From: Phocaeicola_A sp045545095
GTDB lineage: Bacteria > Bacteroidota > Bacteroidia > Bacteroidales > Bacteroidaceae
Assembly (NCBI GenBank): GCA_045545095.1
Contig: JAZQAG010000011.1
Location: forward strand, 1 to 33,437
Reading direction: 5' to 3'
DNA: 33,437 nucleotides
Shown here piece after piece: positions 1 through 8,016 of the stretch (within the stretch, counting starts at the first letter, position 1; each line of letters opens with the position of its first letter). A program made the position numbers and the translations under genes. The notes beneath the pieces were generated by a model. That model was not told where the DNA came from. It was given only the letters and a program-made list of their open reading frames with translations, and did not search any database.

Positions 1-60
1 TGAGCCAAGGAGTTGGTGCCCATTGTTGTCTTCCTAAGACCGCTTGGCCTCCGACTTCAC
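1..60. other. Window edge, no supportable gene
   Basis: I see no start, conserved motif or RNA fold here that supports a gene on either strand. It could hold the end of a gene lying outside the window. It runs straight into the tandem repeat. Confidence 0.4.
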
Positions 61-170
61 CGCTCATCCGCTCACCTCTCACCGCTCATCCGCTCACCTC
101 TCACCGCTCATCCGCTCACCTCTCACCGCTCATCCGCTCACCTCTCACCGCTCATCCGCTCACCGCTCAC
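61..170. repeat. 22-bp tandem repeat, five units
   Basis: Five head-to-tail 22-bp units lie at 61-82, 83-104, 105-126, 127-148 and 149-170. Each unit starts cgctcatccgctcacc and ends tcac. The first four are identical and the last has one T-to-G change. There are no spacers, so it is not a CRISPR array. Two frames stay open across it because 22 is not a multiple of three and the unit has no stop codon on this strand; this is not evidence of coding. It lies downstream of the ppdK terminator. It is probably a slippage-prone intergenic repeat that varies between strains. Confidence 0.93.
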
Positions 171-204
171 CGTTAAGGCTCCCCTCCACCTTATATAATA
201 ATAT

Positions 205-240
205 AAAAAAGGAGAGCAACCCTCGCTTGGGCGCTCTCCT
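205..240 (-). terminator. Intrinsic terminator of ppdK
   Basis: Read on the minus strand, a 7-bp stem (GGAGAGC with GCTCTCC; plus-strand arms 211-217 and 233-239) is followed by a run of six T (plus-strand a's at 205-210). It lies about 30 bp after the ppdK stop codon, as expected for a Rho-independent terminator. Confidence 0.85.
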
Positions 241-269
241 TTGGAATTTATAACGAAAAAGTGTAGTTC

Positions 270-2990
270 TTAGCACTCAACAGCAGCCTGCGCGGCAGCA
301 AGGCGTGCGATGGGCACACGGAAGGGTGAACATGAAACATAGTTCAAACCTACCTTGTGGCAGAACTTCACTGAGCTGGGCTCACCTCCGTGCTCACCAC
401 AGATACCGCACTTCAACTCAGGACGTACAGAACGACCCTTCTCAACAGCCATCTCAACAAGCTGGCCTACACCGTTCTGGTCGAGAACCTGGAAGGGGTC
501 AACCTTCAAGATCTTCTTCTCCAAGTAAACGGGGAGGAAGCTGGCGATGTCGTCACGAGAGTAACCGAAGGTCATCTGAGTCAAGTCGTTGGTACCGAAT
601 GAGAAGTACTCAGCACGGCTGGCGATGCGGTTAGCTGTCAGAGCGGCACGAGGAATCTCAATCATAGTACCTACCTTGAACTCAACCTCAACACCTTCTT
701 CTGCGAAGAGAGCAGCAGCTGTTTCGCGGATAACCTTCTCCTGAGCCTCGAACTCATAAAGGATACCTGTCAGAGGCACCATGATTTCGGGATGAGGATC
801 GCATCCTTCCTTCTTCAACTGAACGCATGCACCGAGGATGGCACGAGTCTGCATTTCAGTGATTTCAGGATATGTGTTACCCAAGCGGCAACCACGGTGA
901 CCGAGCATCGGGTTAGCCTCGCAAAGGCTTTCAACACGCTGTTGGATGTACTGAACTGTTACGCCCATAGCCTTAGCCATCTCTTCCTGACCCTTCAAAT
1001 CGTGGGGTACGAACTCGTGCAAAGGAGGATCGAGCAAACGAACGTTTACGGGGCATCCGTCCATTGCCTTGAAGATACCGTAGAAGTCGGCCTTCTGATA
1101 GGGCAACAACTTGGCAAGAGCTTTCTTGCGGCCTTCTGCATCGGGAGAAAGAATCATCTCGCGCATAGCCACAATCTTCTCAGCCTCAAAGAACATGTGC
1201 TCTGTACGGCAAAGACCGATACCTACAGCACCGAAGTTGCGGGCAACCTGTGCATCGTGAGGAGTATCAGCATTGGTACGTACAACAAGCTTGGTATATT
1301 TCTCGCAAAGAGCCATCAAGTCAGCGAAGTCACCAGAAACCTCAGCAGCCTTGGTCTCAACCTGACCGGCATATACTTGTCCGGTAGTACCGTTGAGAGA
1401 GATGAAGTCACCTTCCTTCAACACTACACCGTCCACTTCGACAGTGCGAGCCTTGTAGTCGATATTCAAAGCGCCGGCACCTGATACGCAGCACTTACCC
1501 ATACCGCGGGCAACTACGGCAGCGTGAGAAGTCATACCACCACGGGCAGTCAGGATACCTTCAGCAACGGCCATACCTGCGAGGTCTTCGGGAGAAGTCT
1601 CGATACGTACCATTACCACCTTCTTGCCGTCCTCGGCCCACTTGGCAGCGTCGTCAGCGAAGAATACAATCTGACCGCAAGCTGCACCCGGAGATGCGGG
1701 AAGACCACGAGTCAACACCTTAGCACCGGCAAGAGCCTTCTTGTCGAATACGGGGTGGAGAAGTTCGTCGAGCTTGTTGGGCTCGCAACGGAGAAGAGCT
1801 GTCTTCTCATCAATCATACCCTGACGGAGGAGGTCCATAGCAATCTTCACCATAGCAGCACCTGTACGCTTACCGTTACGTGTCTGGAGGAACCAGAGCT
1901 TGCCTTCCTGTACGGTGAACTCCATATCCTGCATATCCTTGTAGTGGTTTTCGAGCTTAGTCTGGAGAGCGTCCAACTCAGCATAGATTTCGGGCATTGC
2001 CTCTTCCATAGAAGGATACTTGGCTACGCGCTCTTCTTCGCTGATGCCTGCACGGTCTGCCCAACGCTGAGAACCAATCTTGGTAATCTGCTGGGGTGTA
2101 CGGATACCGGCAACCACGTCCTCGCCCTGAGCGTTGATGAGGTACTCACCATTGAAGAGGTCCTCACCGTTACCTGCGTCGCGGCTGAAGCATACACCAG
2201 TAGCTGAAGTCTCGCCCATGTTACCGAATACCATGGCCTGAACGTTAACGGCTGTACCCCACTCTGCAGGAATACCTTCCATCTTACGATAAAGGATGGC
2301 ACGCTCGTTCATCCAACTGTCGAACACAGCGCAGATGGCACCCCACAACTGCTCGTAAGAGTCGGTCGGGAAGTCCTTACCAGTCTGAGCCTTCACTGCT
2401 GCCTTGAACTTGGCAACGAGTCCCTTCAGATCTTCTACTTCGAGTTCATTATACAGCTTCACGCCCTTAGCTTCCTTCACCTCTTCGATGATAGCTTCGA
2501 ACGGGTCGATATCTTCCTTGTTGACGGGCTTCATGCCGAGTACAACGTCACCGTACATCTGTACGAAACGACGGTAAGAATCCCATGCGAAACGGGCGTT
2601 GCCAGTCTTGCGGATCATACCTTCAACCACTTCGTCGTTGAGACCGAGGTTGAGGATAGTATCCATCATACCGGGCATTGAGGCGCGGGCACCTGAACGT
2701 ACTGATACCAACAGAGGGTTCTCTGTGTCACCGAACTTGGAGTTCATCAAAGTCTCGATGTTGGCTACTGCCTTCAATACATCGTCCTTCAACAGGGCAA
2801 CCACTTTGTCTTTGCCTTCAGCAAAGTACTCGTTACATACGTCTGTGGTGATGGTGAATCCCGGAGGTACGGGTACACCGATCAGGTTCATCTCGGCAAG
2901 GTTGGCACCTTTACCACCCAACAGATTTCTCATGTCTGCTTTACCCTCGGCTTGTCCGTTACCGAAGGTGTAGACTCTTTTTTTGTCCAT
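270..2990 (-). CDS. ppdK: Pyruvate, phosphate dikinase
   Basis: This enzyme interconverts pyruvate + ATP + phosphate and phosphoenolpyruvate + AMP + pyrophosphate in the cytoplasm. In anaerobic Bacteroidales it supports PPi-linked glycolysis or PEP formation. The 906 residues match full family length. An N-terminal ATP-grasp nucleotide-binding region is followed by the central swivelling domain with the phospho-histidine motif GGMTSHAAVVARGMGKCC (His489). The C-terminal PEP/pyruvate barrel follows, with GTMIEIPRAAL, SFGTNDLTQM and CGICGEHGGEP (catalytic Cys864). The start is supported by a strong promoter just upstream and a family-typical N-terminus with GGKGANLAEM near residue 26. It is transcribed alone, with its own promoter and terminator, and is divergent from the rRNA methyltransferase. 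Identification is very secure. Confidence 0.98.
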   Translation of the reverse strand: MDKKRVYTFGNGQAEGKADMRNLLGGKGANLAEMNLIGVPVPPGFTITTDVCNEYFAEGKDKVVALLKDDVLKAVANIETLMNSKFGDTENPLLVSVRSGARASMPGMMDTILNLGLNDEVVEGMIRKTGNARFAWDSYRRFVQMYGDVVLGMKPVNKEDIDPFEAIIEEVKEAKGVKLYNELEVEDLKGLVAKFKAAVKAQTGKDFPTDSYEQLWGAICAVFDSWMNERAILYRKMEGIPAEWGTAVNVQAMVFGNMGETSATGVCFSRDAGNGEDLFNGEYLINAQGEDVVAGIRTPQQITKIGSQRWADRAGISEEERVAKYPSMEEAMPEIYAELDALQTKLENHYKDMQDMEFTVQEGKLWFLQTRNGKRTGAAMVKIAMDLLRQGMIDEKTALLRCEPNKLDELLHPVFDKKALAGAKVLTRGLPASPGAACGQIVFFADDAAKWAEDGKKVVMVRIETSPEDLAGMAVAEGILTARGGMTSHAAVVARGMGKCCVSGAGALNIDYKARTVEVDGVVLKEGDFISLNGTTGQVYAGQVETKAAEVSGDFADLMALCEKYTKLVVRTNADTPHDAQVARNFGAVGIGLCRTEHMFFEAEKIVAMREMILSPDAEGRKKALAKLLPYQKADFYGIFKAMDGCPVNVRLLDPPLHEFVPHDLKGQEEMAKAMGVTVQYIQQRVESLCEANPMLGHRGCRLGNTYPEITEMQTRAILGACVQLKKEGCDPHPEIMVPLTGILYEFEAQEKVIRETAAALFAEEGVEVEFKVGTMIEIPRAALTANRIASRAEYFSFGTNDLTQMTFGYSRDDIASFLPVYLEKKILKVDPFQVLDQNGVGQLVEMAVEKGRSVRPELKCGICGEHGGEPSSVKFCHKVGLNYVSCSPFRVPIARLAAAQAAVEC

Positions 2991-3051
2991 ACTGTCTTGT
3001 TTATCGGTTAAAAATTAATAAATATGTTAGTTCATAGTTTCTATCAGTCTG

Positions 3052-3083
3052 CAAAACTATATAAAAAAGGTGGAAGTCCCAAA
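3052..3083 (-). promoter_or_regulatory. Bacteroides-type promoter of ppdK
   Basis: On the minus strand the -33 box TTTG (3080-3083) and the -7 box TAGTTTTG (3052-3059) are separated by 20 nt, matching the TTTG/TAnnTTTG consensus of the Bacteroidetes primary sigma factor. The start codon lies about 60 nt downstream. Confidence 0.8.
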
Positions 3084-3186
3084 CATTAAAGGGGAAAAAT
3101 TAAACACATTGCCCTGCAAATTATTTTTTCCCTACCTGAGAATAATTTTTTCTCTGCAGGAGCGGAAATAATCGGATAAAAAGGAG

Positions 3187-3194
3187 TATTTTTG
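3187..3194 (+). promoter_or_regulatory. Probable -7 box for the rRNA methyltransferase
   Basis: TATTTTTG fits the Bacteroides -7 consensus TAnnTTTG and lies 27 nt ahead of the ATG at 3221. No good -33 TTTG is seen at the expected distance, so this is weaker than the ppdK promoter. Confidence 0.5.
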
Positions 3195-3220
3195 CAGAGT
3201 TTTTATTATATTGACTAAGA

Positions 3221-4642
3221 ATGGCCCGAAAAAAGAAACAGCTCCCTTTGCTTGAAAAGGTGACAATAACTGACGTGGCTGCCGAAGGTATGGCATTGGC
3301 GCGTGTGAATGATATGGTGGTGTTTGTGCCCTATGTGGTGCCCGGTGATGTGGTGGACTTGCAGGTGAAGCGCAAGAAACACAGCTATGCCGAAGCCGTG
3401 GCCGTACATTTTCATGAATACTCTCCTACCCGTGCGGTACCTTTCTGCCAACACTATGGTGTATGCGGCGGATGCAAATGGCAAGTGCTGCCCTACGAGG
3501 AGCAAATCAAATACAAGCAGAAACAGGTGGAGGCAAACCTGCGTCGTATAGGAAAAATCGAATTGCCGGAGATTACCCCAATCCTGGGAAGTGCAAAGAC
3601 TCAATTTTACCGCAACAAGTTGGAGTTTACCTTCAGCAACAAGCGTTGGCTCACCGAAGAGGAGGTGTCCCAGGAGGTGAAGTATGACCAGATGAATGCC
3701 GTAGGCTTCCACATCCCCGGAGCTTTTGACAAGGTGCTGGCCATCGAGAAGTGCTGGCTTCAGGACGACATCAGCAACCGCATCCGCAATGCTATGCGCG
3801 ACTATGCTTACGGGAAAGGGCTCTCTTTCTTCAACCTGCGCACACAAGAAGGGTTGCTCCGAAACCTGATGATACGTACATCGTCAACCGGCGAACTGAT
3901 GGTGCTTCTGCAATGCAACGTCACTTGTGCGGAGGAGGAAGAGCAGATGAAGGGATTGCTACAATATGTGGCCGACGGTTTTCCGGAAATCACCTCGTTG
4001 CTCTACGTCATCAACAACAAGTGCAATGACACGATAGGCGACCTCGACGTACACGTCTTCCGTGGCAACGACCACATCTTCGAGGAGATGGAGGGATTGC
4101 GCTTCAAAGTGGGACCCAAATCATTCTATCAGACAAATAGCGAACAGGCATATAACCTCTATAAGATAGCCCGCTCCTACGCAGGACTGACGGGTAACGA
4201 ACTGGTGTATGACCTCTATACCGGTACCGGTACCATTGCCAACTTTGTCAGCCGGCAAGCGCGTAAAGTGGTGGGTATCGAATATGTGCCCGAGGCCATC
4301 GAAGATGCCAAGGTGAACTCTGCCATCAACGGCATTGAAAACACCCTCTTCTATGCCGGCGATATGAAGGACATACTCACACGCGACTTCATCGAGGAAC
4401 ACGGACGGCCCGATGTCATTATCACTGACCCTCCACGCGCCGGTATGCACAACGATGTGATTGATGCCATCCTCTTTGCCGCTCCCAAACGCATTGTTTA
4501 CGTGAGCTGCAACCCCGCCACACAAGCACGCGACCTGCAATTGCTGGACAAAGACTACCGGGTGGCCGCCGTACAACCTGTGGACATGTTCCCCCACACA
4601 CATCATGTGGAGAATGTGGTGCTGTTGGAGAGAAGGGAGTGA
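3221..4642 (+). CDS. rlmD: 23S rRNA (uracil-5-)-methyltransferase, RlmD/RumA family
   Basis: This is a SAM-dependent enzyme predicted to make m5U in 23S rRNA. The 473 residues carry an N-terminal TRAM RNA-binding domain (about residues 8-65). An iron-sulfur cluster motif follows, with Cys76, Cys82 and Cys85 in FCQHYGVCGGCKWQ and a likely fourth ligand in EKCWLQ. The C-terminal Rossmann methyltransferase domain has the SAM motif DLYTGTGTIANF, TDPPRAGM, and the catalytic-cysteine motif VSCNPATQARDL. Length and motif order match RumA-type enzymes. Which uridine is modified (U1939 or U747 type) cannot be read from sequence alone, so the rlmD symbol is a family-level choice. It is divergent from ppdK. 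Confidence 0.93.
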   Translation: MARKKKQLPLLEKVTITDVAAEGMALARVNDMVVFVPYVVPGDVVDLQVKRKKHSYAEAVAVHFHEYSPTRAVPFCQHYGVCGGCKWQVLPYEEQIKYKQKQVEANLRRIGKIELPEITPILGSAKTQFYRNKLEFTFSNKRWLTEEEVSQEVKYDQMNAVGFHIPGAFDKVLAIEKCWLQDDISNRIRNAMRDYAYGKGLSFFNLRTQEGLLRNLMIRTSSTGELMVLLQCNVTCAEEEEQMKGLLQYVADGFPEITSLLYVINNKCNDTIGDLDVHVFRGNDHIFEEMEGLRFKVGPKSFYQTNSEQAYNLYKIARSYAGLTGNELVYDLYTGTGTIANFVSRQARKVVGIEYVPEAIEDAKVNSAINGIENTLFYAGDMKDILTRDFIEEHGRPDVIITDPPRAGMHNDVIDAILFAAPKRIVYVSCNPATQARDLQLLDKDYRVAAVQPVDMFPHTHHVENVVLLERRE

Positions 4643-4649
4643 TTGGCGA

Positions 4650-4788
4650 CGGGCTACTAGTGACTAGCTACTAGCTACTAGTGACTGGAGATTAGCGAAT
4701 AGTGATTAGTGGCGAGTGAGCAATAATCCTTTAGGTCCTTAGGGGCTTTAAATTCTCTAAAGTCTTTAGGGGCTTAATCCTTATTAAA
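4650..4788. repeat. Two stacked micro-repeat blocks between genes
   Basis: The first block (about 4652-4715) is built from repeated ctactagtgactagctac-like words. Positions 4666-4683 match the 12078-12095 element at 16 of 18 bases. The second block (about 4729-4782) repeats ctttagg / aggggcttta words: ccttaggggcttt at 4737 is echoed by ctttaggggctta at 4764. Together they fill almost the whole gap between the methyltransferase and the pseudouridine synthase. Such short-word blocks look like interspersed intergenic repeats rather than regulatory sites. Confidence 0.7.
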
Positions 4789-5757
4789 ATGACAATTATG
4801 CGAAACAGAAATAATAACTCCGGACGACCGATGGCCAGAAGGGCCGAGCAATATACCAACCTTCCGATTGTGAAGGAGCCTATGGAGCTGATGGATTTCC
4901 TGGTACAGAAAGGTAATATGAGCCGCAATAAAGTGAAGACTTTATTGACTCATAGGGCTATTCTTGTAAACAAGACCATCACAACCCAATACAACTTCAT
5001 GTTGCAACCGGGCATGTTGGTGCAATTGAGCAAGAATCATCATCAAAAAGAGTTCAAAAGCGCCCATATCAGATTAGTTTATGAGGATGCCTATCTTCTT
5101 GTCATCGAAAAGCGTGAAGGGCTCTTGGCCGTAGGTAGCGACAAACAGAAAGAGATGAGCGCTTATAGCATATTGACTGATTATGTGAAACGCTCGAGCA
5201 AACAACGTCGCATCTATGGCGTACACCGGCTTGACCGTGAAGCTTCCGGATTGATGGTCTTTGCCAAAGATGAACGCACCAAGCAGAATCTTCAGGACAA
5301 TTGGGAACGTTTGTTTAACGAACGGACATTTGTGGCTGTTGTTGAGGGAGATATGGAAAAGGACCGTGGTGTTGTCTGCTCATGGTTGGTTGACGGAAAG
5401 GCTTATATAGTGGAGGCGGCTACGACACAAACTGGCGATAAAGCAATCAGTCACTATAACACAATCAAACGGGCCAATGGTTTTTCCATGTTAGAGATTG
5501 CATTGGGCAATGGACGTAAGGAACAGGTGCGTACTCATATGGCAGAATTGCATCATCCTATTGTAGGCGACCTTCGATACAATGGCGTGTCCAATCCTTT
5601 GCGCCGTTTGGCGCTTCATGCCTTCCGCCTGAACTTCCAACATCCGGTAACGGGGGAAAAATTGAAATTCGAACTTCCCTACCCTCTTCCTTTCAGACAA
5701 CTGGTACAACGGGTAACATCTGGCGAAGGAGAAATTGCGGGTATGCGAAAAGAATAA
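4789..5757 (+). CDS. RluA-family pseudouridine synthase
   Basis: This predicted RNA pseudouridine synthase has 322 residues. An N-terminal S4-like RNA-binding segment (about residues 30-85, with MSRNKVKTLLTHRAILVN) precedes the RluA catalytic core. The core contains the hallmark GVHRLDREASGLMVFAKD, whose Asp in HRLDR is the catalytic residue. Downstream motifs GRKEQVRTHMAELHHPIVGD and RLALHAFRL are also typical of the family. A second in-frame ATG nine bases downstream (4798) is an equally possible start. It lies 11 bp ahead of the ComF-like gene, so the two are probably cotranscribed. The RNA target (tRNA or rRNA) is not determined by sequence. Confidence 0.92.
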   Translation: MTIMRNRNNNSGRPMARRAEQYTNLPIVKEPMELMDFLVQKGNMSRNKVKTLLTHRAILVNKTITTQYNFMLQPGMLVQLSKNHHQKEFKSAHIRLVYEDAYLLVIEKREGLLAVGSDKQKEMSAYSILTDYVKRSSKQRRIYGVHRLDREASGLMVFAKDERTKQNLQDNWERLFNERTFVAVVEGDMEKDRGVVCSWLVDGKAYIVEAATTQTGDKAISHYNTIKRANGFSMLEIALGNGRKEQVRTHMAELHHPIVGDLRYNGVSNPLRRLALHAFRLNFQHPVTGEKLKFELPYPLPFRQLVQRVTSGEGEIAGMRKE

Positions 5758-5767
5758 AAGAACCTGA

Positions 5768-6487
5768 ATGAAGAATATAATCCCCACCCTATGGCGCAGT
5801 TTGGTGGAAATGCTGTTTCCACGTCGTTGTCCCGTATGCGGTGGGCGCATTCTTGGCGAATCCTGTATTTGCACGATGTGCATGAGCAAGTTGCCTCGCA
5901 CCCTATATCATCTCCGTCGGGGCAACAAGTTGGAGCAACGCTTCTATGGTACAGTGCCTGTTGAGCGGGCAACGGGATATTTCTTTTATACAACGGAGAG
6001 CCCTTATCATCAGATTCTTCATCAACTCAAATATTATGGCCATACTGAGATGGGGATTTATATGGGGCATTGTATGGCTACACACCTGATGGCTGATGGA
6101 GGCGATTTTCTGGAAGGAATAGACTGTATAGTGCCTGTGCCTTTGTCCAAAGAACGCAAGCAGAAACGCGGGTATAATCAAAGTGAATTGTTGGCGCAAG
6201 GAATATCGCAAGTGGCAGATATCCCTGTGAGAAGTGAAATCGTGTGCCGCGTGGTGGATAATCCGACACAGACGCATCTTGGCAATACCGAACGTTGGGA
6301 GAATGTAAAGGGTATATTTGAAATTTCCCCTTCAGCGATGCATTTGCTGAAGGGGAAACATATTTTGTTGGTTGATGACGTGACTACGACTGGTGCAACG
6401 TTGACTTCGTGTGCACAAACAATTCTTGCCTCAGTGCCAGACTGTCGTATCAGTATAGCTGTTTTGGCTGTGGCTGATACCTGGTGA
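5768..6487 (+). CDS. comF: ComF-family phosphoribosyltransferase-like protein
   Basis: This 239-residue ComF/GntX-family protein begins with a cysteine-rich zinc-ribbon-like segment (CPVCGGRILGESCICTMC, residues about 18-38). The C-terminal type I phosphoribosyltransferase domain contains IDCIVPVPLSKERKQKRGYN and the PRPP-binding signature HILLVDDVTTTGATL. ComF proteins take part in DNA uptake in naturally competent bacteria, but in many others, Bacteroidales included, the role is unknown. It lies 11 bp after the pseudouridine synthase and converges on the small secreted protein gene with an 11-bp gap. The family is secure; the function is not. Confidence 0.9.
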   Translation: MKNIIPTLWRSLVEMLFPRRCPVCGGRILGESCICTMCMSKLPRTLYHLRRGNKLEQRFYGTVPVERATGYFFYTTESPYHQILHQLKYYGHTEMGIYMGHCMATHLMADGGDFLEGIDCIVPVPLSKERKQKRGYNQSELLAQGISQVADIPVRSEIVCRVVDNPTQTHLGNTERWENVKGIFEISPSAMHLLKGKHILLVDDVTTTGATLTSCAQTILASVPDCRISIAVLAVADTW

Positions 6488-6498
6488 TTGGGGATGGC

Positions 6499-6912
6499 TT
6501 AATAGTCCATCTTTTCAAATTTGAAAGCACCATAGCCTGTGAAGTACAACTTGACGGATTCATCATTCTCATATTTCGCTTTCAATTTGGCATATGTCTT
6601 CTCTATTTTATTCTTCTTCTCTGAAAAATAGATGGCGCAGGTACGGTTGGGCAGTCGTAGGTTGTTCTCCAAATATCCTTTCAGTTGGTAAGAATATATA
6701 TTGCGTCCTACAAGAAATCCTTTTTCTAAAAGATTGGTACCCTCTAATGTCTGTACATCTGTGAAATATACAATAGAATCGCCGAAGGCTGCACCTACAC
6801 CGAATATATAAACCTTATCCGTCTTTTCGCTTTCGTTAGTTTCTTGGGCATAGGCTGTAAAGGTGGCTGATATGGCGCATAATGCCAAGGCCAAGTACTT
6901 CAATGTATTCAT
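6499..6912 (-). CDS. Small secreted protein, function unknown
   Basis: I do not recognise a named family. The 137-residue product begins with a clear signal peptide (MNTLKYLALALCAISATFTAYA, then Q23), so it is probably exported to the periplasm. The mature part is about 115 residues and mixes predicted beta-strands (KVYIFGVGAAFGDSIVYF) with a lysine-rich helix (KKNKIEKTYAKLKAKY). There is no cysteine in the mature part and no membrane segment. It lies 52 bp downstream of rpoD on the same strand and is probably read from the same transcript. Confidence 0.8.
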   Translation of the reverse strand: MNTLKYLALALCAISATFTAYAQETNESEKTDKVYIFGVGAAFGDSIVYFTDVQTLEGTNLLEKGFLVGRNIYSYQLKGYLENNLRLPNRTCAIYFSEKKNKIEKTYAKLKAKYENDESVKLYFTGYGAFKFEKMDY

Positions 6913-6964
6913 TATTCTTCTCTCCTATTTTTGTTTGTTTTAATTTTATTATAGACTCCAATCT

Positions 6965-7822
6965 TCATAAGAATGGTTTTAATAGGTTGTTCTTCGGATT
7001 GAGTCGCAGTTTCTTTATTGTTTTTTCTTTCAATTGTCTGACTCGTTCGCGGCTGAGACCGAATCTCAATCCTATCTCTTCCAATGTGGTTTCTGGCCTG
7101 TCTATGCCATAAAACAGTTGGATAATCTCCCGCTCACGTTCGGGTAACTGTTGGAGCGTACGTCTTATTTCTGTCGCTAAGGACTCTTTATCCAATCCTC
7201 CCTCCACTTCAGAGCTATTATCGGAAGGAATGATATCCAGCAGGTTATTTTCTTCGCCTTCCGCAAAAGGGGCATCCATCGAAATGTGACGACCAGTCAT
7301 CCGCATGACATCATCTATACGGTCGGGCTCTTCATCCATAATATCAGCCAACTCCAAGGCCGAAGGCATCCGCTCGTTCTCTTGTTCGAATTTTGACAAC
7401 GCACGATTGATGCGGTTTAATTGTCCAACCTGATTCAAGGGTAAGCGTACAATGCGTGATTGTTCGGCTAAAGCCTGTAGGATGGATTGACGAATCCACC
7501 ACACTGCATAGCTGATGAATTTGAAGCCTCGGGTCTCATCAAACTTTTCAGCGGCTTTAATCAATCCGACATTCCCTTCGTTGATAAGATCGGGAAGAGA
7601 AAGCCCTTGATTCTGGTATTGCTTGGCCACAGATACCACAAAACGGAGATTGGCTCTTGTCAGTTTCTCTAAAGCTTTACGGTCACCTTTGCGAATACGT
7701 CTGGCAAGTTCAGCCTCCTGTTCAACCGTTATCATCTCTTCGCGCCCTATCTCTTGCAGATATTTTTCCAAGGCTGCGCTTTCACGGTTGGTGATACTTT
7801 TGGAAATCTTCAGTTGTCTCAT
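6965..7822 (-). CDS. rpoD: Primary sigma factor RpoD (short Bacteroidetes form)
   Basis: This is the RNA polymerase sigma-70 subunit that directs housekeeping transcription. The 285 residues start at MRQLKISKSITNRES. An upstream in-frame ATG at 7843 would add seven residues (MEICCLC) that are not typical, so the internal ATG at 7822 is preferred. Region 1.2 (YLQEIGREEMITVEQEAELARR) is followed by region 2 (NLRFVVSVAKQYQ, DLINEGNVGLIKAAEKFD, FISYAVWWIRQSI), region 3, and region 4 with the helix-turn-helix TLEEIGLRFGLSRERVRQLK. Region 1.1 is absent, as is normal for Bacteroidetes primary sigma factors. This protein would recognise the TTTG/TAnnTTTG promoters seen across the window. Confidence 0.95.
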   Translation of the reverse strand: MRQLKISKSITNRESAALEKYLQEIGREEMITVEQEAELARRIRKGDRKALEKLTRANLRFVVSVAKQYQNQGLSLPDLINEGNVGLIKAAEKFDETRGFKFISYAVWWIRQSILQALAEQSRIVRLPLNQVGQLNRINRALSKFEQENERMPSALELADIMDEEPDRIDDVMRMTGRHISMDAPFAEGEENNLLDIIPSDNSSEVEGGLDKESLATEIRRTLQQLPEREREIIQLFYGIDRPETTLEEIGLRFGLSRERVRQLKEKTIKKLRLNPKNNLLKPFL

Positions 7823-7845
7823 GCACAGACAACAAATTTCCACGG

Positions 7846-7853
7846 CAAATGTA
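7846..7853 (-). promoter_or_regulatory. Probable -7 box of rpoD
   Basis: On the minus strand TACATTTG fits TAnnTTTG and lies 23 nt upstream of the preferred rpoD start at 7822. It also lies upstream of the alternative start at 7843, but so close that it favours the internal ATG. No clear -33 TTTG is seen. Confidence 0.5.
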
Positions 7854-7944
7854 CGACATTATCATGAAATTACGTTGTTTTTCACCTTTTTTATATGCTC
7901 TTTAAAATAAATGTATGATAAATTTGTATGCCTCTGTTTGTAAA

Positions 7945-7981
7945 CAAAGAAAGGAGAACTCATCAGAGTTCCCCTCTCCTT
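7945..7981 (-). terminator. Intrinsic terminator of htrA
   Basis: On the minus strand a GC-rich hairpin pairs GGAACTC with GAGTTC around a short TGAT loop. Its outer part, GGAGAG with CTCC, is slightly offset, and the hairpin is followed by TTTCTTTG. It lies 36 bp after the htrA stop codon. A bulge makes the stem imperfect. Confidence 0.65.
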
Positions 7982-8016
7982 GTTGAAAAATGTATGAAAA
8001 GCAAAGTCTATGTTTC

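Noticed and set aside
61..170. Possible CRISPR array
   Set aside because: Units are directly adjacent with no unique spacers, and no cas gene is nearby.
13..253. Two open frames across the tandem repeat
   Set aside because: They are open only because the 22-bp unit lacks stops on this strand. Neither has a family motif, and they extend into the ppdK terminator.
792..2207. Two long plus-strand open frames (230 and 227 aa) inside ppdK
   Set aside because: They are antisense shadows of a strongly conserved gene. Their translations show no domain, and ppdK has clear catalytic motifs in the other strand.
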